21,826 nucleotides of DNA from a virus: IMG/VR virus record IMGVR_UViG_3300044673_000448, positions 1 to 21,826 of that record, one strand, 5' to 3'. The notes beneath the pieces are model-generated. The model saw nothing but the letters and a program-made list of their open reading frames with translations. It was not told the origin of the DNA and made no database searches. Positions 6,324 through 13,492 of this stretch are shown one piece after another. Both the position numbers and the translations under genes were made by a program. Within the stretch, counting starts at the first letter, position 1; every line of letters starts with the position of its first letter.

Positions 6324-6375
6324 AGTCGCCGGAGGTGCGTGAGACCGCGACGACCCGCGTGACGCGGAGGGGCCG

Positions 6376-7677
6376 GTGAGCCTCTTCGGAGCGCTGCTCG
6401 AGCCCCGGGCGAACACGAGGACCATGACGACGCAGGAGCTCGCCCGCGAGCTCGCCGTCTCGTCCACCGCGCGGTCCGGGCAGAGCGTCAGCGTCGAGAC
6501 CGCCCTCCGGGTCTCGACCGTCCTCGCGTGCCAGCGCGTCCTCGCCGAGGGGATCGCCCAGATCCCGCTCAAGCTCTACCGGGAGGCGAAGAACGGGAAG
6601 AAGGAGCCGGCCACCGACCACCCGCTCTACGACGTCCTCTGGCGCCGGCCGAACGACTGGATGACGTCGTTCGAGTGGCGCGAGACGTCGATGTACCACG
6701 CGGGGCTCGCGAAGGGCGCGTACGCGTTCGCGAACAAGGTGCGCGGGCGCACGGTCGAGCTGCTGCCGCTCGTCCCCGGCAACGTGACCGTGAAGCAGGA
6801 CGCGGAGTACGGCGTCACCTACGAGATCCGCGACGCGAAGAGCAACGTCATCGGCGAGTACGGCCGGGACGAGGTCTTCCACCTCCGAGGCCCGAGCTGG
6901 AACGGGTACGTCGGGATGGAGATGGTGCGCCAGGCGCGCGAAGCGATCGGTCTCGCGATGGCCACCGAGGAGTCGCAGGCGCTCCTCCACAAGAACGGGG
7001 CGCGCGCGGGCGGCATCCTCTCCTTCCCGAACAAGGTCGAGGAGGAAGGGAAGAAGGCCATCGCGGCGGCATGGCAGTCGGCCTTCGGCGGCGGCAACCA
7101 GTTCGGAACGGCGGTCCTCGACCTCGGCGCGAAGTACGAGCGCCTGGCGATGACCGGGGTGGACGCCCAGCACCTTGAGACCCGCAAGCACCAGGTCGAG
7201 GAGATCTGCCGCATCTTCCGCGTCTTCCCGCTCCTCGTCGGCTACTCGGACAAGACCGCCACCTTCGCGAGCGCCGAGCAGTTCTTCATCGCCCACGTGG
7301 TCCACTCGCTGGGCCCCTGGATCGAGCGCTTCGAGCAGGCCATCGACCGCGACCTGCTGTCCAAGAAGGACCGGGACGAGGGCTACTTCGCGAAGTTCAA
7401 CGTGAACGGGCTCCTTCGCGGCGACGCGACCGCGCGCTCCAACTACTTCAAGGCGATGCTCGGCACGTCGAGCTCGCCGGGCTGGGGCTCCCCGAACGAC
7501 GTCCGCCGACTCGAGGACATGGACCCCAGCGACGACGCCGGCGCCGACGAAATCCTCACCGTCGAGAAGCTCGCCGGAAAGGCGGCCGCCGAGCCGGACC
7601 AGGGCGGAGGCGGAGAGAGGACTACCCATCCGCCACCGTGGGGCGGTAGCAGCGGATCGGAGGGTACGCCGACGTGA
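6376..7677 (+). CDS. Portal protein, HK97 family
   Basis: This 433-residue portal subunit forms the dodecameric ring at one capsid vertex through which DNA is packaged and to which the connector attaches. Diagnostic segments are the early V-S-T-V-L-A-C-Q-R-V-L-A-E-G-I-A-Q-I-P helix, H-P-L-Y-D-V-L-W-R-R-P-N, the D-E-V-F-H-L-R-G stretch, and the later helix H-Q-V-E-E-I-C-R-I-F-R-V-F-P-L-L-V-G. The C-terminal 30 residues are Gly/Pro/Ser-rich. GTG 6376 is chosen because GGAGG (6366-6370) sits five bases upstream and an N-terminal M-S-L-F-G is typical for the family. Its stop overlaps the protease GTG. The length is normal. Confidence 0.96.
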   Translation: MSLFGALLEPRANTRTMTTQELARELAVSSTARSGQSVSVETALRVSTVLACQRVLAEGIAQIPLKLYREAKNGKKEPATDHPLYDVLWRRPNDWMTSFEWRETSMYHAGLAKGAYAFANKVRGRTVELLPLVPGNVTVKQDAEYGVTYEIRDAKSNVIGEYGRDEVFHLRGPSWNGYVGMEMVRQAREAIGLAMATEESQALLHKNGARAGGILSFPNKVEEEGKKAIAAAWQSAFGGGNQFGTAVLDLGAKYERLAMTGVDAQHLETRKHQVEEICRIFRVFPLLVGYSDKTATFASAEQFFIAHVVHSLGPWIERFEQAIDRDLLSKKDRDEGYFAKFNVNGLLRGDATARSNYFKAMLGTSSSPGWGSPNDVRRLEDMDPSDDAGADEILTVEKLAGKAAAEPDQGGGGERTTHPPPWGGSSGSEGTPT

Positions 7678-8474
7678 GAACGAACATCCTTCGCCGCGCC
7701 AAGGTCCTCGCCGATAAGTTCGCGGCGCCCCGCTTCGGCATCCGCGCCGAGGACGGCGACGCGGCCGACCTCTACATCTACGACCAGATCGGCGGAGACT
7801 GGTTCTCCGAGGGCATCACCCCGAAGGCCGTGGCGGACGCGCTCGCGCAGGCGAAGGGCGCGAAGACGCTCAACGTCTACATCAACTCGCCCGGCGGGAA
7901 CGTCTTCGACGGCGTCGCCATCTACAACGAGATCCGACGCTTCGACGCGAAGAAGGTCGTGCACGTGGACGGGATCGCCGCCTCCGCCGCGTCGATGATC
8001 GCGATGGCCGGCGATGAGATCGTCATGGCGCACAACGCGTCGATGATGATCCACGAGCCTTGGGGCCTCGCGATCGGCAACGCCGACGAGATGCGCGCGA
8101 CCGCCACCCTGCTCGACAAGATCTCCGACGATTCGGTCCTCGCCTCCTACGAGCGCACCGGCCAGTCGAAGGAGCAGCTCAAGGAGTGGATGAAGGCCGA
8201 GACGTGGATGAACGCGAGCGAGGCAGTGGACCGCCGGTTCGCCGACCGCGTCGCCGGGCCGAAGAAGAACGAGGAGCCGGCCGCACGCGCGGGCCTCCGG
8301 GCCGCCCTCGAGAATCCCAGGGACTTCGAGCGCCAGCTACGTGACGTGCTGGGGCTCTCACAGGCCGACGCCAAGAAGCTGACGGCGGAGGCCAAGGCGC
8401 TCGCGACACGTGACGTGGACGACGAGGCGCTGATCGCAGCGATGGACCAGCTCCACGACACCCTCAGGGCCTGA
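7674..8474 (+). CDS. ClpP-like capsid maturation protease
   Basis: This 266-residue protein is the head maturation protease of the ClpP/S14 type. The N-S-P-G-G stretch (71-75) is the usual oxyanion-side loop. The nucleophile is Ser104 in G-I-A-A-S, the histidine is His127 in M-M-I-H-E-P-W-G, and the third position, aligned by the E-T-W-M-N-A-S-E-A-V segment, is Glu176 rather than the Asp of housekeeping ClpP, as is common in phage relatives. The protease sits inside the procapsid and removes the capsid protein's N-terminal delta domain. Residues about 200-266 form a charged helical extension absent from bacterial ClpP that may act as a scaffold or targeting tail. GTG 7674 overlaps the portal stop, and the capsid gene follows 22 bases later. 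Confidence 0.94.
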   Translation: MRTNILRRAKVLADKFAAPRFGIRAEDGDAADLYIYDQIGGDWFSEGITPKAVADALAQAKGAKTLNVYINSPGGNVFDGVAIYNEIRRFDAKKVVHVDGIAASAASMIAMAGDEIVMAHNASMMIHEPWGLAIGNADEMRATATLLDKISDDSVLASYERTGQSKEQLKEWMKAETWMNASEAVDRRFADRVAGPKKNEEPAARAGLRAALENPRDFERQLRDVLGLSQADAKKLTAEAKALATRDVDDEALIAAMDQLHDTLRA

Positions 8475-8496
8475 CGGCCCGGAAAGAAGCGACGCA

Positions 8497-9693
8497 ATGA
8501 GCGCAGAGCTCCTGAAGAAGATCGAGGATCTGAACAAGGCCGTCGCCGACATGCGCGCGGCCAACGACAAGCGCCTCGACGAGGTCGAGAAGAAGGGCCG
8601 GGCCGATCCCCTCCTCGAGGCGAAGGTGGACGCCGCGAACAAGGAGGTCGGGGAGCTCCGGGCCGAGGTCGCGCAGCTGTTGAAGGCGGCCCAGCGTCCG
8701 AAGGCCGGCGGCGCCGACCCCGAGGGCAAGCTCGGGGACGAGTACGCGAAGGCGTACGACAAGTTCCTCCGCAAGAACGACGCCACGGCCCTCCGCGCCG
8801 CCGTGTCCGTGGGCGACGACCCGTCCGGCGGCTACCTCGTGCCCGACACCCTCGAGAAGGAGGTCGAGCGCTACGAGACGGACAACACGCCGATGCGGTC
8901 CCTCTGCCGCGTCCTCCCCGTCTCCAACGAGCACTTCGAGAAGCTCGTGAACCAGGGCGGCACGGCGTCGGGCTGGGTCGACGAGAACGAGACCCGCGGC
9001 GAGACCGCGACGCCGACCTGGAACTCGCTGAAGCCGTACTTCGGCGAGGTCTACGCGATGCCTGGCTTCACCCAGCGGGCGCTCGACGACGTCGGCCTCG
9101 ACCTCCAGGCGGAGATCGCGCAGGACGTCGGCGTCGAGTTCGCGATGCAGGAAAACGACTCGTTCACGCGCGGCACCGGCGTCAAGAAGCCGCGGGGCAT
9201 CCTCGGGTACACGCTGGCGTCGACCGCCGACGGGACCCGCCCGTTCAACCAGGTCCAGTACGTCGCCTCCGGCTCGAGCGGCACCTTCGACGGCGACGAC
9301 CTCCTCGACCTGCTCCACTCCCTGAAGCGGGGCTACCGGGTCGGCGCGTCCTGGATGTTCTCGAACCTCGGCATCGCCGCGGTCCGGAAGCTGAAGGACA
9401 CGACCACCGGGCAGTACCTCTGGCAGCCGGGCCTGCTGGCTGGCCAGCAGGACATGCTCCTCGGCTACCCGGTGAACGAGAACGACGACTGGCCGGATCC
9501 GGCGGCCGACGCGTACGCGGTGGGCTTCGGCAACTGGCGCCGGGCCTACTACATCGTCGACGTCCGCGGGACCCGCGTCATCCGCGACGAGCTCACGGTG
9601 AAGGGGAAGGTCCTCTTCTACACGTGGAAGCGCGTCGGCGGGTTCCTCGTCAACGACCGGGCCGTCAAGGTCCTGAAGCTCGCGGCCTCGTAG
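8497..9693 (+). CDS. Major capsid protein, HK97 fold
   Basis: This is a 398-residue capsid protein with an N-terminal coiled-coil delta domain (about residues 1-100, Lys/Glu/Ala heptads such as L-L-K-K-I-E-D-L-N-K-A-V), which acts as an internal scaffold and is normally cleaved by the neighbouring protease. The mature part probably begins around V-S-V-G-D-D-P-S-G-G-Y-L-V-P. It shows the family order: V-P-D-T-L near the N-arm, an E-loop around W-V-D-E-N-E-T-R-G-E-T, the long spine-helix region, and a C-terminal P-V-N-E-N-D-D-W ... A-V-G-F-G-N-W segment. Whether HK97-style Lys-Asn cross-linking occurs cannot be judged from sequence. The Shine-Dalgarno sequence is only moderate (GGAAAG about ten bases upstream), surprising for the most abundant virion protein. 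Confidence 0.95.
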   Translation: MSAELLKKIEDLNKAVADMRAANDKRLDEVEKKGRADPLLEAKVDAANKEVGELRAEVAQLLKAAQRPKAGGADPEGKLGDEYAKAYDKFLRKNDATALRAAVSVGDDPSGGYLVPDTLEKEVERYETDNTPMRSLCRVLPVSNEHFEKLVNQGGTASGWVDENETRGETATPTWNSLKPYFGEVYAMPGFTQRALDDVGLDLQAEIAQDVGVEFAMQENDSFTRGTGVKKPRGILGYTLASTADGTRPFNQVQYVASGSSGTFDGDDLLDLLHSLKRGYRVGASWMFSNLGIAAVRKLKDTTTGQYLWQPGLLAGQQDMLLGYPVNENDDWPDPAADAYAVGFGNWRRAYYIVDVRGTRVIRDELTVKGKVLFYTWKRVGGFLVNDRAVKVLKLAAS

Positions 9694-9719
9694 GTCGAGG
9701 CGAGCAAGGAGAACACGCC

Positions 9720-10121
9720 ATGTTCGGAAACCTCGTGAAGAACCTGAAGGCGCTCGCCGCCTGGGCCGGCGCGACGATCGCCACCGACACCGACACCACG
9801 TCGACGATCGTCATCGACACCCAGGGGTACGATCCGGAGGTGATGTTCGCCGTCTACTCCGGCACCATCACCGACGGTGCGTACGTCCTGAAGATCATGC
9901 AGACCGACAACGCCGACGGCACGACGGACGCCGCCGAGGTCGGGAGCTACCTGCACCAGGACGCGTTCGCGGCGTCCGAGGACAGCGTCGTCCAGAAGGT
10001 CGGCGCGCGGCTCTCGAAGCGCTACTGCACGCTCCGCCTCACGTCCACGGGGACGACGAGCGGCGGCGTCTTCAAGGGCGCCATCGCGGTGCTCTCGCCC
10101 AAGGCCGCGCCCGTCGCCTGA
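9720..10121 (+). CDS. Small capsid-adjacent protein, possible decoration or head protein
   Basis: This 133-residue protein starts at ATG 9720, eight bases after AAGGAG (9706-9711), a strong site consistent with high expression. The sequence is Thr/Asp/Gly-rich and predicted beta: I-V-I-D-T-Q-G-Y-D-P-E-V-M-F-A-V-Y-S-G-T-I-T-D is the most recognisable part, then S-K-R-Y-C-T-L-R-L-T-S. Proteins with this D-T-x-G-Y ... S-G-T-I-T-D-G pattern occur directly after the major capsid gene in many phages, mostly as hypothetical proteins. A decoration or minor head role is inferred from position, strong ribosome site and beta-rich composition. A hairpin that looks like a terminator follows 16 bases after its stop. 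Confidence 0.75.
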   Translation: MFGNLVKNLKALAAWAGATIATDTDTTSTIVIDTQGYDPEVMFAVYSGTITDGAYVLKIMQTDNADGTTDAAEVGSYLHQDAFAASEDSVVQKVGARLSKRYCTLRLTSTGTTSGGVFKGAIAVLSPKAAPVA

Positions 10122-10137
10122 GCGGGGCGGTGAACCT

Positions 10138-10170
10138 GGGGGCGGCTCCGCGTCGGGGCCGCCCCCTCTT
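10138..10170 (+). terminator. Candidate intrinsic terminator or attenuator after the capsid genes
   Basis: GGGGGCGGC (10138-10146) pairs perfectly with GCCGCCCCC (10158-10166) around an 11-base loop, and TCTT follows. The stem is nine G-C-rich base pairs; the short T tract makes termination probably partial. Its place after the capsid and capsid-adjacent genes and before the connector genes suits a device that lowers transcription of genes needed in fewer copies, or an mRNA 3'-end stabiliser. Confidence 0.5.
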
Positions 10171-10185
10171 GCCCGGAGGCCGAGC

Positions 10186-10479
10186 ATGAAGGTCCAGATC
10201 ACGAAGGCGTTCCGGTGGGCTCGCGATGGCATCTACGTGGAGGATCTCCACGTGGGCGACGTCGTCGAGGGACGGCCGGCCGAGATCGCTCTCGAGCAGG
10301 GATGGGGCCGATCGGTCGAAGATGCGACGGGCATCGCGCCCCACGAGCCCCCAGCTGCGGCACCGCCGACTCCACCCCCGCCGGGTCCGCAGTCCGCGAC
10401 GTCTGAGATCGAGGTGACCGCGACGCGTGTCATCGGCCCCGCTCCGTCCCAGGCGCCCGCCCGCCGCCGGGGGCGGTAG
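10186..10479 (+). CDS. Small head-region protein, unknown function
   Basis: This 97-residue protein has a good ribosome site (GGAGG 10175-10179, six bases before ATG). The first 50 residues form a compact beta-like unit: M-K-V-Q-I-T-K-A-F-R, then V-G-D-V-V-E-G and A-E-I-A-L-E-Q-G-W-G. This matches the general plan of small phage proteins found beside the head-tail connector genes ('K-V-x-V-x-K-A-F...G-D-x-v-e-v-x...A-x-x-L-i-x-x-G'). The remainder is a Pro/Ala-rich tail (P-P-A-A-A-P-P-T-P-P-P-P-G-P) ending in R-R-R-G-R, probably disordered. No biochemical role is established. Its stop is immediately followed by the GTG of the connector gene. Confidence 0.7.
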   Translation: MKVQITKAFRWARDGIYVEDLHVGDVVEGRPAEIALEQGWGRSVEDATGIAPHEPPAAAPPTPPPPGPQSATSEIEVTATRVIGPAPSQAPARRRGR

Positions 10480-11082
10480 GTGCCCCTCGTCCTCATCACG
10501 CCGCCGGCGGCCGAGCCGCTCACGTACGCCGAGGCGGCTGGACACCTGCGGGTCGAAACCCCGACCGACGAGACCTACATCACGTCGCTCGTCGTCGCGG
10601 CGCGGCAGTGGGCGGAGAGGTACCTCGGGCGCGCCCTCGTGACGCAGACCTGGGAGCGCGTCCTCGACCGCTTCCCGTGCGGCGCGATCGTGCTCGGGAT
10701 GGGGCGCCTCGCCTCGGTGACCTCGGTCACGTACCTCGACGCCGCCGGCGCCTCCCAGACGCTGGGCACGTCCGCCTACCAGGTGGACGACGTCAGCGAG
10801 CCCGGGCGCGTGCTGCAGGCGCCGAGCACCTACTGGCCCTCGACCGAGGCCGGCCGCGTGAACGCCGTCCGGGTCCGGTTCGTCGCAGGGTACGGCGCCG
10901 CCTCCGCGGTCCCCGTCCCCATCAAGGCGGCGATGCTCCTCCTCGTCGGGCACCTGTACGAGCACCGCGAGTCCGAGGTCACGGGGACGATCACCTCCGA
11001 GCACAAGCTCGCGATCGACGCGCTGCTCTCGCCCTACGTCATCCACGGCTTCGGGTACGCGGGCGAGTCGCCGGGGCGGTAG
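10480..11082 (+). CDS. Head-tail connector, phiE125 gp8 / gp6-like
   Basis: This 200-residue, mostly helical connector subunit forms the ring attached under the portal. Family features are L-T-Y-A-E-A-A-G-H-L-R-V-E-T-P-T-D-E-T-Y-I near the start, then V-V-A-A-R-Q-W-A-E-R-Y-L-G-R-A-L-V-T-Q-T-W, a short beta section with Y-L-D-A-A-G and Y-Q-V-D, V-R-V-R-F-V-A-G-Y-G, and a final helix L-L-L-V-G-H-L-Y-E-H-R-E ending in L-L-S-P-Y. GTG 10480 directly follows the TAG of the previous gene, with GGGGGCGG upstream serving as a loose ribosome site. The length is normal. The protein stabilises packaged DNA and prepares the head for tail joining. Confidence 0.9.
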   Translation: MPLVLITPPAAEPLTYAEAAGHLRVETPTDETYITSLVVAARQWAERYLGRALVTQTWERVLDRFPCGAIVLGMGRLASVTSVTYLDAAGASQTLGTSAYQVDDVSEPGRVLQAPSTYWPSTEAGRVNAVRVRFVAGYGAASAVPVPIKAAMLLLVGHLYEHRESEVTGTITSEHKLAIDALLSPYVIHGFGYAGESPGR

Positions 11083-11090
11083 GAGGCCCC

Positions 11091-11426
11091 ATGGCCCTTC
11101 GCGCCGGCGAGCTGGACACCCGCATCCGCATCGAGGAGCGCGCCGTGTCGCAGGACGCGGCCGGCGAGCCCGATCCGGAGTGGGTCCTCGTCGCCGAGCG
11201 CTGGGCCTCCATCGCGCGCACGCCGGGGTCGGAGATCTGGTCGAGCGCGCAGCGCGTCGGCCGGGTGCCCACCGTCTTCCGCCTCCGCTACCTCGCCGGC
11301 ATCGCGCCCTCGATGCGCGTCGTCCTCGGGCAGCAGGTCTTCGACATCAAGAGCGTGGTCCGGCCCAGCGGCCGCTCGAGCGAGATGCTCCTCGTGACGG
11401 ACGAGCTCGTCGAGGAGATCCCTTGA
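11091..11426 (+). CDS. Head-tail adaptor (Phage_H_T_join type)
   Basis: This 111-residue protein starts at ATG 11091, four bases after AGGAGG (11081-11086). It follows the head-tail joining pattern: L-R-A-G-E-L-D-T-R-I-R-I-E-E-R at the N-terminus, D-A-A-G-E-P-D-P-E-W, a W-A-S-I segment, F-R-L-R-Y-L-A-G-I-A-P-S-M-R-V, and V-F-D-I-K-S-V. These are small beta-barrel proteins (SPP1 gp16-like and relatives) that form the stopper ring between connector and tail. Frames extending upstream are shadows of the connector gene. The stop overlaps the TTG start of the next gene, so the two products are probably made in linked amounts. Confidence 0.88.
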   Translation: MALRAGELDTRIRIEERAVSQDAAGEPDPEWVLVAERWASIARTPGSEIWSSAQRVGRVPTVFRLRYLAGIAPSMRVVLGQQVFDIKSVVRPSGRSSEMLLVTDELVEEIP

Positions 11427-11935
11427 GCAACTCCGGGAGCGTCACCCTGAAGGTCGAGGGGCTGAAGGAGCTCGAGTCCGCGCTCGTCGGCCTGGACGAG
11501 GCCGCCCCCAAGATCATCGCCGACGGCCTGCGCGAGCCGATGAAGGACGTCCTCGCGGAGGCGAAGGCGCTCGTGCCGCGGCGCACCGGCGAGCTCTACG
11601 ACGCCCTCGACCTGACGCCGACGCGCCGGGCCACCTCGCGCCGGGCCTCGATGGCGGACACGCTCTCCGAGGTCGGGCTCCGCATCAAGAAGCCGGCCAG
11701 CGGGAAGAAGGGGCCGAAGGTCGGGACCGGGGGCGCGTCAGGAGGCCTCGGAAACCCCCGCTACTACTGGCACCTCGTCGAGTTCGGGACCGCGCACAGC
11801 GCGGCGCAGCCCTACATCCGCCCGGCCTTCGACCGGAACACGGAGCGGATGCTCGGGTCGTTCAAGTCGATCGTGTCCGAGGGCATCGAGCGGACGCGCG
11901 CGAAGTTCGCGCGCGGGCGTGGAGGGAAGCGCTGA
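11423..11935 (+). CDS. HK97 gp10-like tail-component protein
   Basis: This 170-residue protein most likely starts at TTG 11423, overlapping the adaptor stop. GAGGAG (11412-11417) lies five bases upstream, and no ATG or GTG in frame is better placed. Family marks are V-E-G-L-K-E-L-E-S-A-L-V-G-L near the N-terminus, the A-K-A-L-V-P-R-R-T-G-E-L-Y-D-A-L segment (the 'vPvdTGeLr.s' motif of HK97 gp10 relatives) and the C-terminal Y-Y-W-H-L-V-E-F-G-T ... Q-P-Y-I-R-P-A-F. The latter is a very constant feature ('EfGT...PflrPA'). These proteins act at the neck, helping join the tail to the head. The gene ends in TGATG with the next. Confidence 0.9.
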   Translation: MSNSGSVTLKVEGLKELESALVGLDEAAPKIIADGLREPMKDVLAEAKALVPRRTGELYDALDLTPTRRATSRRASMADTLSEVGLRIKKPASGKKGPKVGTGGASGGLGNPRYYWHLVEFGTAHSAAQPYIRPAFDRNTERMLGSFKSIVSEGIERTRAKFARGRGGKR

Positions 11936-12312
11936 TGGCGACCTTCGGAGAGCTCATCAAGAGCACGCTAGCGGCCGCCCCCGCGGTGACCGCCATCGTC
12001 AACGGCCGCGTCTTCCCGAACGTGATCAAGCAGGGCGTAGAGATGCCGGCCGTCCGGTACATGGTCGTCGACGACCTCCCCGAGAACGTGCTCGGGGCGG
12101 CCGCCACGCTCCGCCGCGCCCGCGTCCAGGTCGACGCCTACTCGATGCGCTACCTCGAGGCGCACGCGCTGGCGGAGGCCATCGCCGGGGCGCTAGGAGC
12201 GATCGACGGCCCCGACGTCACGGCGCTCGAGCTGGCGCGCCGCGACGGGTACGAGGACGAGACGAAGCTGCACAGGGTGTCCCTGGATTTCTCGATGTCC
12301 ATGGAGGTCTGA
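11935..12312 (+). CDS. Tail completion / terminator protein (DUF3168-like)
   Basis: This 125-residue protein's ATG overlaps the previous stop (TGATG). It shows the DUF3168 pattern: I-K-S-T-L-A-A-A-P-A-V-T-A-I-V-N-G-R-V-F-P, M-P-A-V-R-Y-M-V-V, then R-A-R-V-Q-V-D-A-Y-S-M-R-Y-L-E-A-H-A-L-A-E-A-I-A-G-A-L and a final beta strand. Members form the hexameric ring that caps the finished tail tube and docks it to the head. Place between the gp10-like gene and the tail tube gene agrees with this. A much longer open frame over this region is a shadow; only its last part, beyond 13434, is real. Confidence 0.88.
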   Translation: MATFGELIKSTLAAAPAVTAIVNGRVFPNVIKQGVEMPAVRYMVVDDLPENVLGAAATLRRARVQVDAYSMRYLEAHALAEAIAGALGAIDGPDVTALELARRDGYEDETKLHRVSLDFSMSMEV

Positions 12313-12315
12313 GAG

Positions 12316-12762
12316 ATGGCGAGCAAGGCGAAGGTCGCGAAGAACGCGAAGCTGCAGCGAGGGAACGGGTCCACCCCCACCGAGACGTTCACGACGATCG
12401 GGGAGATCACCGACACGAGCGGTCCGGACGAGACCGCGCCCCAGCTCGAGGTGACGAGCTTCGACTCCGTCGCGAAGGAGTACGCGGCGGGCCTCGTCGA
12501 CAGCGGCGAGGTGCCGTTCACGATGAACTTCGTCGGCGACGACGCCCAGCAGCAGGGGCTCCGGACCGACCTCCGCGCGGGCACGGTGCGCAACTTCAAG
12601 CTCATCATCCCCGACCGCGCGACCGAGGCGGCGTGCAGCACCTGCACCTTCGCCGCGATCGTGACGAAGCTCTCGGGCCCGAAGATGGGCGTCGACAAGG
12701 TCATCACCCAGGACTGCACCCTCAAGGTCTCCGGTCAGCCGACCTGGGCCTACGCGTCGTAA
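12316..12762 (+). CDS. Major tail tube protein
   Basis: This 148-residue protein starts at ATG 12316 with GGAGG (12304-12308) seven bases upstream. It follows the lambda gpV-type tail tube pattern: A-K-L-Q-R-G-N-G-S-T-P-T-E-T-F-T-T-I-G near the N-terminus, then I-T-D-T-S-G-P-D-E-T-A, L-E-V-T-S-F-D-S and V-D-S-G-E-V-P-F-T-M-N-F, ending in beta strands. It stacks as hexameric rings around the tape measure to make the tail of a siphovirus. No C-terminal Ig-like extension is present; a separate small beta protein follows and may take that place. Three cysteines (A-C-S-T-C-T and D-C-T) are present. Confidence 0.88.
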   Translation: MASKAKVAKNAKLQRGNGSTPTETFTTIGEITDTSGPDETAPQLEVTSFDSVAKEYAAGLVDSGEVPFTMNFVGDDAQQQGLRTDLRAGTVRNFKLIIPDRATEAACSTCTFAAIVTKLSGPKMGVDKVITQDCTLKVSGQPTWAYAS

Positions 12763-12777
12763 GGGAAGGAACCCACC

Positions 12778-13107
12778 ATGGCGATCCTCACCGTCACGAC
12801 CGTCTCCAGGGCCGGCATCGACATCGCGGGCGCCGCGGCCGACGTCGCGGGCGACTCCTTCCCCAACACCGGCCACGAGTACCTCGTGGTGAAGAACGGC
12901 AGCGCCTCGCCGATCACCGTCACCCTCGACATCAAGCAGACCGTCGACGGGCAGACGGTCACGGACCCGACGGTCACCATCGCGGCCGGCGCGTCCAAGA
13001 TCATCGGACCCTTCCCGACGGGCATCTACAACGACACGAACGGTCGCGTCGGCGTCACCTACTCCGCCGTCACGACCGTCAACGTGATCGCGCTCGCCGC
13101 GAGCTAG
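12778..13107 (+). CDS. Small beta-rich tail-region protein, unknown function
   Basis: This 109-residue protein has AAGGGAAGGA upstream of ATG 12778. It is rich in Val/Thr/Asp and alternates like beta strands: N-T-G-H-E-Y-L-V-V-K-N-G-S-A-S-P-I-T-V-T-L-D, then G-A-S-K-I-I-G-P-F-P-T-G-I-Y-N-D. The 'fl-v-k-N-g...i-t-V ... G-P-F-p...i-Y-N-D-a-G-r-V-x-v-t-Y-s' layout recurs in small phage proteins near capsid or tail genes, mostly unnamed, and resembles a single beta-sandwich domain. It could decorate the tail tube or head, since the tube protein lacks its own Ig-like domain. This is inference from position and composition. Confidence 0.72.
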   Translation: MAILTVTTVSRAGIDIAGAAADVAGDSFPNTGHEYLVVKNGSASPITVTLDIKQTVDGQTVTDPTVTIAAGASKIIGPFPTGIYNDTNGRVGVTYSAVTTVNVIALAAS

Positions 13108-13110
13108 GCC

Positions 13111-13437
13111 ATGGCCGACATCGTCTCGCGGGAAGCGCTCCTGAAGCGCGCCGCGCGCAGGACCTCCGAGGTCGAGGTGCCGGAGCTCGGTGGCATCGTG
13201 CGCCTGCTGGGTCTCTCGGCGGCCGAGGTCCTCGAGTACCACAAGGTCATGAAGGAGGGGGTCGACCACGTCGCGTGGCTGCTCGTCCGGAGCATCGTCG
13301 ACGCGGACGGGAAGCGCATCTTCACCGACGAGGACGGGCCCCAGATCTCCTCGGCATGGTCCGTGAGGATCTTCACGGCGGCGCTGAAGCTCAACGTGCT
13401 GAGCGCGGAGGCCGCCGCGGAGCAGCAGGGAAACTGA
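13111..13437 (+). CDS. Tail assembly chaperone, G-like
   Basis: This 108-residue product is in the position of lambda gpG, between tail tube and tape measure. It starts at ATG 13111, three bases after the previous stop. It begins with a helix (S-R-E-A-L-L-K-R-A-A-R-R-T-S-E-V-E-V), has a beta-like P-E-L-G-G-I-V-R-L-L-G-L and helical middle, and ends A-E-Q-Q-G-N before TGA. The final codons form the slippery heptamer G-GGA-AAC, so a fraction of ribosomes should shift -1 and extend the protein. G-like chaperones coat the tape measure and recruit tube subunits during tail assembly. The sequence itself is not strongly recognisable; the call rests on place, size and the frameshift signal. Confidence 0.88.
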   Translation: MADIVSREALLKRAARRTSEVEVPELGGIVRLLGLSAAEVLEYHKVMKEGVDHVAWLLVRSIVDADGKRIFTDEDGPQISSAWSVRIFTAALKLNVLSAEAAAEQQGN

Positions 13438-13492
13438 GTGCGCACCCGGGCCGCCGACTCGCGATGCGGCTCGCCCTCGCGCTCGGGTGCGC
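13428..13492 (+). promoter_or_regulatory. Programmed -1 ribosomal frameshift signal (G/GT type)
   Basis: The heptamer GGGAAAC (13428-13434) is in the correct phase (CAG GGA AAC TGA) and is followed directly by the zero-frame stop. After a five-base spacer, GCGCACCCG (13440-13448) pairs perfectly with CGGGTGCGC (13484-13492), extendable to 12 bp with one G-U pair, and GCCG (13453-13456) with CGGC (13467-13470) can form an inner stem. Slippery site, spacing and stem all match known -1 signals in tail chaperone genes. Confidence 0.88.

Noticed and set aside
12187-12196. Third partial copy of the GGGGCGCTAG motif
   Set aside because: It is inside the DUF3168-like gene and explained by coding (G-A-L-G), so not taken as a regulatory copy.
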